Source of the DNA: Stenotrophomonas sp. SAU14A_NAIMI4_8
GTDB lineage: Bacteria > Pseudomonadota > Gammaproteobacteria > Xanthomonadales > Xanthomonadaceae
Direction: 5' to 3'
Assembly: GCF_003086695.1 (NCBI RefSeq)
Contig: NZ_CP025999.1
Coordinates: 242,320 to 306,319, forward strand
DNA length: 64,000 nucleotides
Below the pieces are notes generated by a model. The model saw only the letters and a program-made list of their open reading frames with translations, had not been told where the DNA came from and made no database searches. The position numbers and the translations under genes are program-made. This document shows positions 19,269 through 28,089 of the stretch, piece after piece (the first letter of the stretch is position 1; each line of letters begins with the position of its first letter).

Positions 19269-19874
19269 TTACTCCAGGGGTTGGGAATGCAGCTGCTGCA
19301 CCAGCCGGTAGCGGCCCGGCGGCAGGTTTCGCTCCACGGTGATGCGTGGGCCGAACTGGCTGCCCGCAGCGACAATGCGCCCGGGCAGGATGATCACGCC
19401 GACGCCTAGCGCGGCGCGTGCACCGATCCATGCGCCCAGCTTGTCGCGCTGGCTGTCGTGCACGTTGCCGCCCACATGAACGCAGACAGTGGCGCCATCC
19501 AGGCGATGGTTGCTGGTGCGCACCAGCGCGCCCAGATAGGCGTGGTCGTCAATGCGGCTGTCACCGATGAAGCACTGCGGGCCGATGCTGACCTGCTGGC
19601 CGATCAGCGTGTGCTTCAGTTCGCTGGCGAAACCGATGCGCGTGCCATCGCCGATCTGCAGCGGCCCGCGCAGCAGCGCGTGGTTGCCGATCACGCAGTC
19701 GCGGCCGATCAGCACCGGGCCCTGGATATGCGCGCCATCGCAGACGCGTGTACCGGCGCCGATGCGCACCGCACCCTGCACGATGGCCCGCGGCGAGACC
19801 TGTGCCTGCGGGTCGATGGCAGGTGACATCGTGGCCAACGCGGTGGCCATCGCTTGCAGGTCATTCCACCACAT
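19269..19874 (-). CDS. Left-handed beta-helix (hexapeptide) acyltransferase, YaiX-like
   Basis: 201 aa with many hexapeptide turns (IVQGAVRIGAGTRVCDGAHI, VLIGRDCVIGNHALLRGPL) forming a left-handed beta-helix, as in acetyl/acyltransferases and the GlmU C-terminal domain. The order fits intact YaiX, which is disrupted in E. coli K-12. It overlaps the glycosyltransferase 3' end by 14 bp, so the two are probably co-translated. Predicted to O- or N-acetylate the sugar chain (inference). Confidence 0.85.
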   Translation of the reverse strand: MWWNDLQAMATALATMSPAIDPQAQVSPRAIVQGAVRIGAGTRVCDGAHIQGPVLIGRDCVIGNHALLRGPLQIGDGTRIGFASELKHTLIGQQVSIGPQCFIGDSRIDDHAYLGALVRTSNHRLDGATVCVHVGGNVHDSQRDKLGAWIGARAALGVGVIILPGRIVAAGSQFGPRITVERNLPPGRYRLVQQLHSQPLE

Positions 19875-21000
19875 GCGGGTACCTCGTCGGCTTGTCGCGT
19901 GCTGGCTCGCGCCCGGTGCACAGCCCCTTCAGGCCGTGCACCAGCCAGATGGCGTAGGCCAGCAGCACGTACAGCATGGAAAACGCGGCGGCGGGCACCA
20001 GCCAGGCGCTGCGGTGGTGCACCGCGCTGATCACCGCCAGCGCCATCACGATGCCGATCCACACCAGCGGCATCACCGCCAGCACCAGCCCACCCGGGCC
20101 GTGCACCTGCGTGGCACCGAACCACACATGCAGCGAAGCGGCCACGCCCAGCAGTGCCAGCAGGAGCATCGGCAGGATGCTGAACACCCCGAAGCGGCTG
20201 AGCAGCAGGCCGCGGTGCAGGCGCATGCAGACCGCATAGCCCACGATCCAGCGCCGCCAGCGTCGCCATTCCTCGCGCAGCGTGTTGCATTCCTGCGGGT
20301 AGACCACGCAGCGGATGCTCTGCCGCACGCGGAAGCCCTGCGCCACCAGCGACCACGACATGTCCAGGTCTTCCACCCGGGTGCGGTCGGAAAACCCCAC
20401 CTTGCGCAGCACGGCGGTGCGGAACAGCCCGCACGAACCGGAGACGATGAAGGGCGCGCCGCCCAGCCACTGCTGGAAGCTGCGCTTGATCACGATCATC
20501 GGCAGCTTCAGGCTGGCCCGCACATGGGGCAGGAAGCCGGCGCCGCGCAGGCAGGAAGAAGGTACGCCGCCCACGGCATCGGCGCCGCGTTCGATCTCGG
20601 CCAGCAGGTGGCCAAGCCCATCGCCCTGCGGGTCGATGCGTGTATCGGCATCGGTCAGGAACACCTGTTCGGCGGTGACATGCTGCAGGCCGTGCATCAA
20701 CGCCCCGCCCTTGCCGGTGTTGGCCTGGTGCAGCGCAAGCAGGCGCCCGGGCCACTGCGCCTGCAGCGCGTCCAGCACCTGCGCGGTGGTATCGGTGGAG
20801 CCATCGTTCACGCAGATCACCCGCGCCACGTAGCGGTTGTGCAGCAGGTCGGTGAGCGAGCGCGCCAAGCACGGTGCCTCGTTGTAGGCGGGCACGATGG
20901 CGTCGATGCTGTGCAGCCGCGCGCTGGGCCGGCGGGCGGCATGCACCAGCAGGCGCACGCCGATGAAGGCGCACATGGCCAGGAACAGCAGCGTCTTCAT
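19861..21000 (-). CDS. GT2 family glycosyltransferase, YaiP-like
   Basis: 379-aa membrane glycosyltransferase. An N-terminal membrane helix (1-20) is followed by a GT-A domain with DGSTD (66-70), TDADT (116-120, metal/nucleotide site), the catalytic ED pair at E210-D211 (RVEDLDMSW) and WRRWRRW (245-251), a QxxRW-like product-binding motif without the Gln. Several C-terminal helices (about 262-360) complete a processive-synthase-like layout. ATG 21000 overlaps the deacetylase stop (TGATG). Likely builds a surface polysaccharide; the sugar is unknown. Confidence 0.87.
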   Translation of the reverse strand: MKTLLFLAMCAFIGVRLLVHAARRPSARLHSIDAIVPAYNEAPCLARSLTDLLHNRYVARVICVNDGSTDTTAQVLDALQAQWPGRLLALHQANTGKGGALMHGLQHVTAEQVFLTDADTRIDPQGDGLGHLLAEIERGADAVGGVPSSCLRGAGFLPHVRASLKLPMIVIKRSFQQWLGGAPFIVSGSCGLFRTAVLRKVGFSDRTRVEDLDMSWSLVAQGFRVRQSIRCVVYPQECNTLREEWRRWRRWIVGYAVCMRLHRGLLLSRFGVFSILPMLLLALLGVAASLHVWFGATQVHGPGGLVLAVMPLVWIGIVMALAVISAVHHRSAWLVPAAAFSMLYVLLAYAIWLVHGLKGLCTGREPARDKPTRYPHVVE

Positions 21001-21611
21001 CACAGCACCATCCGGTGGGCCAGGAAGCCTTCGCACGGCCCCAGGCCGATCTGCTGGCCACGGAACTGCGCGTGGCAGCGCAGATGGCTTTCCTGCATGT
21101 ACTGGCGTTCGCCCTGGCTGGCATGTTCGCGCAGCGCCAGGATCTTCTGCTCCAGCTGTGCGCTGATGTCTTCGAACACCTGTGGCGCGAACTGCGGCAA
21201 CGTGCTCGGGCTTTCGTAGCACAGCACCTGGCCCACGCCGCGGCAGGCGATGATCGAGCACTCATGCACGGTGCGATGGTCCTGGTGGTGGTCCTGGCCG
21301 CACATGGTGTAGACCCGCTGCGGTGCCACGGCGGCGCAGGCACGTTCGATGGTGGCGATCAGCTCGTTGCGGCAGGCCGGGAAGCAGGTATCGGGGAAGT
21401 CGCACTGCTGCACGTGCAGGGCGCCCAGCTGCTGCAGGGCGCGATGCGATTCGCCGCTGCGATCGGCACCGTCGTGGCAGCCGCGGCCGCCACGGCTGAG
21501 CACCAGTGCATGCACGCGCGCGCCGTCGCGGGCCAGTTTGGCCAGGCTGCCACCGCAGCCCAGTTCAATGTCATCGGGGTGGGCGCCGATCGCCAGAATA
21601 TCCAGGGGCAT
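21000..21611 (-). CDS. PIG-L/LmbE family deacetylase, YaiS-like
   Basis: 203-aa zinc deacetylase of the N-acetylglucosaminyl family. The metal-binding AHPDD is at 10-14 and the second metal site HHQDH at 108-112. First gene of a four-gene minus-strand operon. The preceding ~230 bp contain its promoter region but no clear boxes. By family it removes N-acetyl groups from GlcNAc-like units, so paired with the GT2 gene it suggests a partially deacetylated polysaccharide (inference). Confidence 0.88.
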   Translation of the reverse strand: MPLDILAIGAHPDDIELGCGGSLAKLARDGARVHALVLSRGGRGCHDGADRSGESHRALQQLGALHVQQCDFPDTCFPACRNELIATIERACAAVAPQRVYTMCGQDHHQDHRTVHECSIIACRGVGQVLCYESPSTLPQFAPQVFEDISAQLEQKILALREHASQGERQYMQESHLRCHAQFRGQQIGLGPCEGFLAHRMVL

Positions 21612-21842
21612 GGCGGGGTCCTTGCGGGATTCGGGAAACAGGCGCGTGTGCCGGGGCGTGCGCCGAGAGGGCCGGGACTATCGCAGCGCAGATGCGGGCG
21701 ATCCATGCAACATTTCCGAAAAGCGCGCAGGATCACAGCGCGGTGGCAGAAACCGCGTGGGTTGCGCCAGTCGCTGCGGCGGCGGCGTTCGCGCGACAAT
21801 CACCCGAACGTGCCGAATGCGGCACGCACTGCAGGACGAGAC

Positions 21843-22424
21843 ATGGATCTGGCAGCACTGAAGGACGAACTGGCGCGCCACGGCGCCGACAACGATGCGG
21901 GCGAAAGCGAACGTGGCCGGCGCATGCTGAACATCACCGCCGACACCGGCGAACTGCTGTCGGTGTTGGTGCGTTTCGGCCAGGCCCGTCGCGTGCTGGA
22001 AATCGGTACCTCCAACGGCTATTCCACGCTGTGGCTGGCCGAGGCCGCCGCAGCGATCGATGGCCACGTGACCACGCTGGAATACGCCGCGGACAAGGTG
22101 GCGATGGCGCGCGCGAACTTCGCCCGCAGTGGCCTGGCCGGGCGCATCACCCTGGTGCAGGGCGATGCCGGGGACTGGCTGGCCGCGGCGGACGATGCCA
22201 GCGTGGACCTGCTGTTCCTCGATTCGGACCGCGACCAGTACGCCGGCTGGTGGCCGCAGCTGCGCCGCGTGCTGCGCCCCGGCGGTCTGCTGGTGGTGGA
22301 CAACGCCACCTCGCACGCCGCACAGATGCAGCCGCTGCGCGCGTTGCTGGATGCCGATGCGGACTTCAGTACCAGCCTGGTGCCGGTGGGCAATGGTGAA
22401 CTGCTGGCGGTGCGCAACGGCTGA
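21843..22424 (+). CDS. SAM-dependent O-methyltransferase, family 3
   Basis: 193-aa CCoAOMT-like methyltransferase: motif I VLEIGTSNGYSTLWLAEA, motif II acid in TTLEYAADK, DLLFLDSDRDQY, and LRPGGLLVVDN. Start ATG 21843; upstream in-frame sequence is antisense to the deacetylase gene and is rejected. Small-molecule acceptor unknown. It stands alone, divergent from the yai-like operon. Confidence 0.88.
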   Translation: MDLAALKDELARHGADNDAGESERGRRMLNITADTGELLSVLVRFGQARRVLEIGTSNGYSTLWLAEAAAAIDGHVTTLEYAADKVAMARANFARSGLAGRITLVQGDAGDWLAAADDASVDLLFLDSDRDQYAGWWPQLRRVLRPGGLLVVDNATSHAAQMQPLRALLDADADFSTSLVPVGNGELLAVRNG

Positions 22425-22445
22425 CGGCTCCTGCCGCCGTTGTAT

Positions 22446-22486
22446 GGGGTCGGAGCCCTTTTCCGCAGGAAAAGGGATCCGACCCC
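22446..22486. repeat. GGGGTC/GACCCC hairpin element
   Basis: Starts GGGGTCGGAGCCC and ends GGGATCCGACCCC, inner stem CTTTTCCGCAGGAAAAG. Sits just upstream of the truC -10 box, so its right arm overlaps the expected -35 position. Confidence 0.8.
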
Positions 22487-22501
22487 ACGCTGGCGCCCCC
22501 G

Positions 22502-22507
22502 TATAAT
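22502..22507 (+). promoter_or_regulatory. Consensus -10 box, probable leaderless truC promoter
   Basis: Perfect TATAAT ending 6 bases before the truC GTG start (22514). Transcription would start at or next to the GTG, giving a leaderless mRNA; there is no ribosome site in the gap. The -35 position (about 22479-22484, CCGACC) is poor and lies in the hairpin repeat. Confidence 0.5.
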
Positions 22508-22513
22508 CCGGCG

Positions 22514-23239
22514 GTGAGTACCGATACCGAAACCGCCCCTGAAACCGCCCCCCTGCAGCTGCTGCACCTGGATGAACGGCTGGCCGTGGTCAACAAGCCG
22601 GCCGGGCTGATGGTCCATGACAGCAAGCTGGCCCGTGGCGAAGATGATTTCCTGGCCGACCGCCTGCGCGAGCAGCTGGGTCGCCCGATCTTCCTGGTGC
22701 ATCGCCTGGACCGCGCCACCAGCGGCTGCCTGCTGCTGGCCTTCGACCGTGATACCGCCAGCACGCTGGGCAAGGCGCTGATGGGCGGTGAGGTGAGCAA
22801 GGATTACCTGGCCATCTGCCGCGGCTGGCCGGCCGAGGAGGCCTGGCAGGTGGATCACGATCTGGATGGCGGGCCCGGCAAGCCGGTGAAGAAGCCGTCG
22901 GTGACCGATTTCCAGCGCCTGGCCATCGGCGAACTCTGCGTGCCGGTGGGCGAATTCGCCAGTTCGCGCTATGCGCTGCTGCGCTGCCAGCCGCTGACCG
23001 GTCGCTTCCGGCAGATCCGCCGGCACCTGAAGCACCTGTCGCACCACCTGATTGGCGATACCAGCCACGGTGACGGCCGCCACAACCGCAATTTCCGCAT
23101 GCAGGGCGTGCACCGCATGCTGCTGCACGCCGAGCGCCTGCGTTTCCCGCACCCCGATGGCGGCATGCTGGATGTGCGTGCGCCGGTGGATGCCGGTTTC
23201 CAGAAGGCGCTGGACCTGTTCGGCTGGCAGGTGGACTGA
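22514..23239 (+). CDS. truC: tRNA pseudouridine(65) synthase TruC-type
   Basis: RluA-family pseudouridine synthase of 241 aa; TruC modifies U65 in some tRNAs. The catalytic Asp is D66 in HRLDRATSG, with VNKPAGLMVH before it and GRFRQIRRHLKHLSHHLIGDTSHGDGRHN, the long TruC-like insertion, after it. GTG at 22514 is the start that keeps the N-terminus after the -10 box. Confidence 0.9.
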   Translation: MSTDTETAPETAPLQLLHLDERLAVVNKPAGLMVHDSKLARGEDDFLADRLREQLGRPIFLVHRLDRATSGCLLLAFDRDTASTLGKALMGGEVSKDYLAICRGWPAEEAWQVDHDLDGGPGKPVKKPSVTDFQRLAIGELCVPVGEFASSRYALLRCQPLTGRFRQIRRHLKHLSHHLIGDTSHGDGRHNRNFRMQGVHRMLLHAERLRFPHPDGGMLDVRAPVDAGFQKALDLFGWQVD

Positions 23240-23241
23240 AG

Positions 23242-23264
23242 GTAGCGCCGGGCCATGCCCGGCG
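23242..23264. repeat. Single SMAG palindrome
   Basis: GTAGCGCCGGGCC... palindrome 2 bases after the truC stop; a lone GTAG-end module. Confidence 0.8.
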
Positions 23265-23273
23265 TGGTGCCCC

Positions 23274-23314
23274 GGGGTCAGAGCCCTTTCCCGTTGGGAA
23301 AGGGATCCGACCCC
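23274..23314. repeat. GGGGTC/GACCCC hairpin element
   Basis: Starts GGGGTCAGAGCCC and ends GGGATCCGACCCC, inner stem CTTTCCCGTTGGGAAAG. Directly follows a SMAG module between the convergent truC and DUF2059 genes. Confidence 0.8.
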
Positions 23315-23321
23315 GATGGGG

Positions 23322-23849
23322 TTACTTCTTTTCCGGCTCGTTCACGATCGCTTCCAGGTCCTTCTGCAGATCGGTGATCAGCGGCTGCATGCGCGTCTGG
23401 ATGGCCACCATCACGTTCTGCATCAGTGCCGGGGTCTTGTCCAGCAGGCTCTGGCCGGCCGGGCTCTCGTAGAACTCGGCCATGGCCAGCACGTCTTCCT
23501 TGCTGAAGGTCTTCTTGTAGAGATCGACATACATCGGCCGCAGCTGCTGCCACGACAGCGCCTGGCGCAGGGTCTGGTTGGTGCGCGCCTGGATGCGCTG
23601 CAGCTGTTCCTGCTGCTGGGCGGTCAGTTGGCGCTGCGCGGTGGCCTGCTGGAACTGCTGCTGCTGCATCGCTTCGATCTGCGGCAGCGCCGCGTCGAGC
23701 ATGGTCTGCGCGCGCGATGCGGCCAGCAGGCGGTTGATGTCGCTGTCGGTCGGCGGCGCGGCCCAGACCGGGCTGCTGCACGCGGCCAGGGCCAGCAGCA
23801 GGGCAACGCGGCGCAGGCGCGCGGGCAGGGCGGGAACAAGGCGGGTCAT
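23322..23849 (-). CDS. DUF2059 family exported protein
   Basis: 175-aa secreted protein: a basic N-terminus and hydrophobic signal (LRRVALLLALAACSSPVWAA), then a glutamine-rich helical region (about 60-95) and the DUF2059 core DLYKKTFSKEDVLAMAEFYESPAGQSLLDKTP. Function unknown. A cysteine in LALAACSS could be a lipobox (LAAC), so it may be a lipoprotein instead of a cleaved secreted protein. Start MTRLVPALP (ATG 23849). Confidence 0.85.
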   Translation of the reverse strand: MTRLVPALPARLRRVALLLALAACSSPVWAAPPTDSDINRLLAASRAQTMLDAALPQIEAMQQQQFQQATAQRQLTAQQQEQLQRIQARTNQTLRQALSWQQLRPMYVDLYKKTFSKEDVLAMAEFYESPAGQSLLDKTPALMQNVMVAIQTRMQPLITDLQKDLEAIVNEPEKK

Positions 23850-23983
23850 GCGAAGCTTCCTGCGGTACATGGAAGGCCCAGCATAACTGCTGCGCAGGCG
23901 AAGGCGACGTGTTCGGTACCTGATCGGCGGCATACGGCGCGCGATGGCGGCCACGGCGGCGCCGGTGCCGCTACAATGCGCGC

Positions 23984-24415
23984 ATGGGCAGTGGACCGGT
24001 CACCATCAGCGCGCAGCTTGAAATCCCCGACGGCGAGATCGTCGAGCGGTTCGTGCGTGCCAGCGGTGCCGGTGGGCAGAACGTCAACAAGGTGTCCACC
24101 GCGGTGGAACTGCGTTTCGATGTGGCCGGCTCGCCCTCGTTGCCCGAGCCGCTGCGCGAGCGCCTGCTGGCGCGCCGCGACCGGCGCATGACCGGCGAAG
24201 GCGTGCTTGTCATCGATGCGCAACGGTTCCGCACCCAGGATCGCAATCGCGAGGATGCGCGCGAGCGGCTGGCGGCCTTCATCCAGGCTGGGCTGAACGT
24301 GCCCAAGCCGCGCAAGGCCACCAAGCCGTCCCTGGGCTCGAAACTGCGTCGTCTGGACGCCAAACGCGGGCGCGCGCAGATCAAGCGCGGGCGCTCATCA
24401 CGTGACTGGGAGTGA
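23984..24415 (+). CDS. arfB: ArfB (YaeJ) ribosome-rescue peptidyl-tRNA hydrolase
   Basis: Rescues ribosomes stalled on non-stop mRNA by hydrolysing peptidyl-tRNA in the A site. The 143-aa protein has the release-factor GGQ (30-32 in ASGAGGQNVNKVST) and a long basic C-terminal tail (KPRKATKPSLGSKLRRLDAKRGRAQIKRGRSSRDWE) that enters the empty mRNA channel. No stop-codon recognition domain is present. The next gene's ribosome site lies inside its last codons. Confidence 0.94.
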   Translation: MGSGPVTISAQLEIPDGEIVERFVRASGAGGQNVNKVSTAVELRFDVAGSPSLPEPLRERLLARRDRRMTGEGVLVIDAQRFRTQDRNREDARERLAAFIQAGLNVPKPRKATKPSLGSKLRRLDAKRGRAQIKRGRSSRDWE

Positions 24416-24419
24416 TTGC

Positions 24420-25022
24420 TTGAACAACCCGACGCCGTTGCTGCCGGCCGTGCCGCCGAACATGCCGCAGGTCAAACCCAACGCCTTCCTGCGCTGGCTG
24501 GCGCGCTGCACCCTGCGCCTGGGCGGCTGGAAGGTGACCGGCACGCTGCCGGACATTCCGCGCCTGGTCTTCATCATCGCCCCGCATTCGTCCAACTGGG
24601 ACGGGCTGTGGGGCATGGCGGCCAAGATCGCGCTGGGCATGAAGGTGAAGGTGCTGGGCAAGGCCTCGCTGTTCTGGTGGCCGCTGGGCCCGCTGCTGCA
24701 CCGGCTGGGGGTGATCCCGCTGGACCGCAGTGCGCCGCAGGGCACGGTCGGCCAGGCCGTGGACCTGCTGCGCAACAACGAAAAAATGTGGTTCGCCATC
24801 ACCCCCGAAGGCACCCGCAAGGCGGTGAAGGACTGGAAGGCCGGTTTCCTGAAGATCGCGCGGATGGCCGACGTGCCGGTCCTGGCGGCGTACTTCCATT
24901 ACCCGGAAAAGACCATCGGCATCGGCCCGCTGTTCACCCCCACCGGCGATGATGCGGCCGACATGGCGGCCATCCGTGAGTTCTACCGCCCGTGGATGGG
25001 CAAGACCCGCGGCACGGTCTGA
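24420..25022 (+). CDS. PlsC-like 1-acyl-glycerol-phosphate acyltransferase family protein
   Basis: Lysophospholipid-type acyltransferase of 200 aa with the HX4D motif HSSNWD and the later PEGTR motif, plus KASLFWWPLGPLLHRLGVIPLDR in between. The TTG start at 24420 is chosen because GGGAG lies 7 bases upstream, within the last codons of arfB; GTG 24402 would add six residues and overlap arfB. The acceptor lipid is unknown. Probably co-transcribed with arfB. Confidence 0.85.
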   Translation: MNNPTPLLPAVPPNMPQVKPNAFLRWLARCTLRLGGWKVTGTLPDIPRLVFIIAPHSSNWDGLWGMAAKIALGMKVKVLGKASLFWWPLGPLLHRLGVIPLDRSAPQGTVGQAVDLLRNNEKMWFAITPEGTRKAVKDWKAGFLKIARMADVPVLAAYFHYPEKTIGIGPLFTPTGDDAADMAAIREFYRPWMGKTRGTV

Positions 25023-25133
25023 AACGCCCCGCAGCGGCCGCATACACGCCACGTCCGGCACATGCCGGGCGGCCGCGACAGGAGTAGGGTGGAGGGCTGT
25101 CATTCCCTACCGCCCGCCCAAGGAGCGTTCTAC

Positions 25134-27290
25134 ATGTCGCGTACCGTAGCCCTGGCCGCCGCCATCAGCCTGGCGCTGGCGGCCTGTTCCGGCAAGGAGT
25201 CCACCCCCGTGTCCGAAGCCCAGCAGACCCCGGCCCAGCAGCCGGCCGATGCCTCCACCAACCCGCTGCTGAGCGCCAGTACGCTGCCGTTCCAGGCGCC
25301 GCAGTTCGACAAGATCAAGGACAGCGACTACCTGCCGGCCTTCGAAGAAGGCATGCGCCAGCACCTGGCCGACGTGCGCAAGATCGCCGACAACCCCGAG
25401 CCGGCCACCTTCGACAACACCCTGGTGGCGATGGAGCGCAGCGGTGAAACCCTCACCCGCGTGTCGCGCATCTTCTTCGGCCTGGTCCAGGCCGATGGCA
25501 CCGAAGCGCGCCAGAAGATCCAGGAAGAGATCGCACCGAAGCTGGCCGCGCACCAGGACGAGATCAACCTCGATCCGAAGCTGTTCGCGCGCGTGAAGTC
25601 GCTGTACGACCAGCGCGACACGCTGGAACTGGACCCGGTGCAGAAGCGTCTGGTCGAGCATTACTACGACGGTCTGGTGCGCGCTGGCGCCCAGCTGTCC
25701 GACGCCGACAAGGCCAGCCTGCGCAAGCTGAACGTGGAAGAGACCACGCTGTCCACCCAGTTCCACACCCGCCTGGTCGCGGCCACCGCCGCCGCCGCCG
25801 TCGTGGTGGATGACAAGGCCAAGCTGGCCGGTCTGGACGAGAACGCGATCAACACCGCGGCCAACGACGCCAGCGCCCGCAAGCTGGACGGCAAGTTCCT
25901 GCTGCCGCTGCAGAACACCACGCAGCAGCCGGTGCTGGGTTCGCTGAGCGATCGCGACCAGCGCGCCGCCGTGCTGAAGGCTTCGGAAACCCGCGCCGAG
26001 CGCGGCGACGCCAACGACACCCGGCAGACCGTGCAGCGCCTGGCCCAGCTGCGTGCGCAGAAGGCCAAGCTGCTGGGCTTTGACACCTACGCCGATTACA
26101 ACCTGGGCGACCAGATGGCCAAGACCCCGGCCGCTGCGCTGAAGCTGCTGACCGACACCGTGCCGGCGGCCACCGCCAAGGCGCGCGAGGAAGCGGCCGA
26201 CATCCAGAAGGTGATCGACGCGCAGAACGGCGGCTTCAAGCTGGCCGCTTCGGACTGGGACTTCTACGCCGAACAGGTGCGCAAGGCCAAGTACGATCTG
26301 GACGAATCGCAGATCAAGCCGTACTTCGAACTGGACAACGTGCTGCAGAACGGCGTCTTCTACGCCGCCACCCAGCTGTACGGCATCACCTTCAAGCCGC
26401 GCACCGACATTCCGACCTACAACCCGGACATGAAGGTGTACGAAGTGTTCGACAAGGACGGCACGTCGCTGGCCCTGTTCTACACCGACTACTTCAAGCG
26501 TGACACCAAGTCCGGCGGCGCCTGGATGGACGTGTTTGTTGAACAGGACGGCCTGACCGGTGCCAAGCCGGTGGTCTACAACGTCTGCAACTTCACCAAG
26601 CCGGCCGCAGGCCAGCCGGCGCTGCTCAGCTTCGACGACGTCACCACGCTGTTCCATGAGTTCGGCCACGCGCTGCACGGCATGTTCTCCAACGTGAAGT
26701 ACCCGTCGATCGCCGGCACCGCCACCTCGCGCGATTTCGTCGAGTTCCCCTCGCAGTTCAACGAACACTGGGCGCTGGACCCGAAGGTGTTCGCCAACTA
26801 CGCCAAGAACTACAAGACCGGCGAGCCGATGCCGCAGGAACTGGTGGACAAGATCCTGAAGGCACGCAGCTTCAACCAGGGCTACGCCACCACCGAATAC
26901 CTGTCGGCGGCGCTGCTGGACCTGGCCTGGCACACCCAGAAGGCCGATGCCCCGCTGCAGGATGTGGGCGCCTTTGAAGCCAGCGCGCTGAAGAAGTTCA
27001 AGGTGGACCTGCCGCAGGTGCCGCCGCGTTACCGCACCACCTACTTCGACCACATCTGGGGCGGCGGCTATTCGGCCGGCTACTACGCCTACTTCTGGGC
27101 AGAAGTGCTGGACCACGACGCGTTCCAGTGGTTCACCGAACACGGTGGCCTGACCGCGGCCAACGGCCAGGAGTTCCGCGACAAGATCCTCTCGCGCGGC
27201 AACAGCGTGGAACTGTCGACCCTGTACCGCGATTTCCGCGGCAAGGACCCGTCGGTGGAACCGCTGCTGAAGTTCCGCGGGCTGAAATAA
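25134..27290 (+). CDS. dcp: Peptidyl-dipeptidase Dcp (M3 family), lipoprotein form
   Basis: M3 zinc peptidase of 718 aa that removes C-terminal dipeptides. The zinc motif is H508-E-F-G-H512, with the downstream third ligand in the EFPSQFNEHW segment. The N-terminus is a type II signal peptide with lipobox LAAC, so the enzyme is membrane-anchored in the periplasm. AGGAG lies 8 bases before the ATG (25134). An intrinsic terminator follows the stop. Confidence 0.95.
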   Translation: MSRTVALAAAISLALAACSGKESTPVSEAQQTPAQQPADASTNPLLSASTLPFQAPQFDKIKDSDYLPAFEEGMRQHLADVRKIADNPEPATFDNTLVAMERSGETLTRVSRIFFGLVQADGTEARQKIQEEIAPKLAAHQDEINLDPKLFARVKSLYDQRDTLELDPVQKRLVEHYYDGLVRAGAQLSDADKASLRKLNVEETTLSTQFHTRLVAATAAAAVVVDDKAKLAGLDENAINTAANDASARKLDGKFLLPLQNTTQQPVLGSLSDRDQRAAVLKASETRAERGDANDTRQTVQRLAQLRAQKAKLLGFDTYADYNLGDQMAKTPAAALKLLTDTVPAATAKAREEAADIQKVIDAQNGGFKLAASDWDFYAEQVRKAKYDLDESQIKPYFELDNVLQNGVFYAATQLYGITFKPRTDIPTYNPDMKVYEVFDKDGTSLALFYTDYFKRDTKSGGAWMDVFVEQDGLTGAKPVVYNVCNFTKPAAGQPALLSFDDVTTLFHEFGHALHGMFSNVKYPSIAGTATSRDFVEFPSQFNEHWALDPKVFANYAKNYKTGEPMPQELVDKILKARSFNQGYATTEYLSAALLDLAWHTQKADAPLQDVGAFEASALKKFKVDLPQVPPRYRTTYFDHIWGGGYSAGYYAYFWAEVLDHDAFQWFTEHGGLTAANGQEFRDKILSRGNSVELSTLYRDFRGKDPSVEPLLKFRGLK

Positions 27291-27298
27291 GAAACAGA

Positions 27299-27328
27299 AA
27301 ACGGCGGGGGCAACCCCGCCGTTTTTCG
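27299..27328 (+). terminator. Rho-independent terminator of dcp
   Basis: Stem ACGGCGGGG (27301-27309) with CCCCGCCGT (27314-27322), 4-base loop GCAA, followed by a T-run (27322-27326). Located 10 bases after the dcp stop. Confidence 0.93.
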
Positions 27329-27340
27329 TTGCGCCGCACC

Positions 27341-27384
27341 GGGGTCGGATCCCTTTCCGCACTGCGGAAAGGGCTCTGACCCCC
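27341..27384. repeat. GGGGTC/GACCCC hairpin element
   Basis: Starts GGGGTCGGATCC and ends GGCTCTGACCCC, so it is in the opposite polarity to the elements at 16036 and 23274. Inner stem CTTTCCGCACTGCGGAAAG. Confidence 0.8.
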
Positions 27385-27457
27385 TTGCCCGACCCGACCG
27401 GGAACCTCTCCCGCCGCCTTGTGGTCTGATCCACCTACCACCCACCCGGAGCCTGTC

Positions 27458-28084
27458 ATGGATGCTGTCGCCCGCCCTCCCTTTTCCCAACGCGCACTGG
27501 TCTGGCTGAAGAAAGAAGCCCTGCCCCTGCTGGTGATGCTGGGCCTGCTGGCTGCCGCCCGCGACACCCTGGCCAACCACTACGTGGTGCCCAGCGGCTC
27601 GATGCAGCCCACCCTGCAGCCCGGCGACCGCGTGGTGGTGGATATGCGCGCCTACGGCCTGCGCCTGCCCTTCACCCACCAGCAACTGCTGGCCACCGGC
27701 ACCCCGCAGCGCGGCGAAGTGGCCGTGTTCGATTCGCCGGCCGACGGCACCCGATTGATCAAGCGCGTGGTGGCCGTGGCCGGTGACCATGTGCAGCTGC
27801 ACGGCGGCCACCTGACCATCAATGGCCAGGCACTGCAGATCGCCGGGCTGGCCGATACCGAAGCCTTCGGCCCGCGCCAGGCCCAGCTGGACCTGGACAT
27901 GGGCGGTGGCCCGGACATCGCCGACCTGCAGGTGCCGGCCGGCAAGGTGCTGGTGCTGGGCGACCACCGCGGCAACAGCTTCGACGGCCGCTTCTTCGGT
28001 TTCGTCGATGCCGATGCCCTCTACGGTCGCGCGGTGTCGGTGTACTACCGCCGCGGCGACGGCTTCGAGTGGCAGCGGCTGTAA
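27458..28084 (+). CDS. lepB: Signal peptidase I
   Basis: Membrane serine peptidase that removes Sec/Tat signal peptides. The 208-aa product has one N-terminal helix (ALPLLVMLGLLAAARDTL), the catalytic S48 in VPSGSMQPTL, the lysine K102 in RLIKRVVAV and box E LGDHRGNSFDGRFFG. It is shorter than the main LepB usually found next to lepA/rnc, so it is probably a second signal peptidase. ATG 27458. Confidence 0.92.
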   Translation: MDAVARPPFSQRALVWLKKEALPLLVMLGLLAAARDTLANHYVVPSGSMQPTLQPGDRVVVDMRAYGLRLPFTHQQLLATGTPQRGEVAVFDSPADGTRLIKRVVAVAGDHVQLHGGHLTINGQALQIAGLADTEAFGPRQAQLDLDMGGGPDIADLQVPAGKVLVLGDHRGNSFDGRFFGFVDADALYGRAVSVYYRRGDGFEWQRL

Positions 28085-28089
28085 GCTGA

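Noticed and set aside
27458..28084. lepB as the only signal peptidase I
   Set aside because: It is shorter than the usual LepB and not next to lepA/rnc, so it was described as probably a second copy; this cannot be settled from the window.
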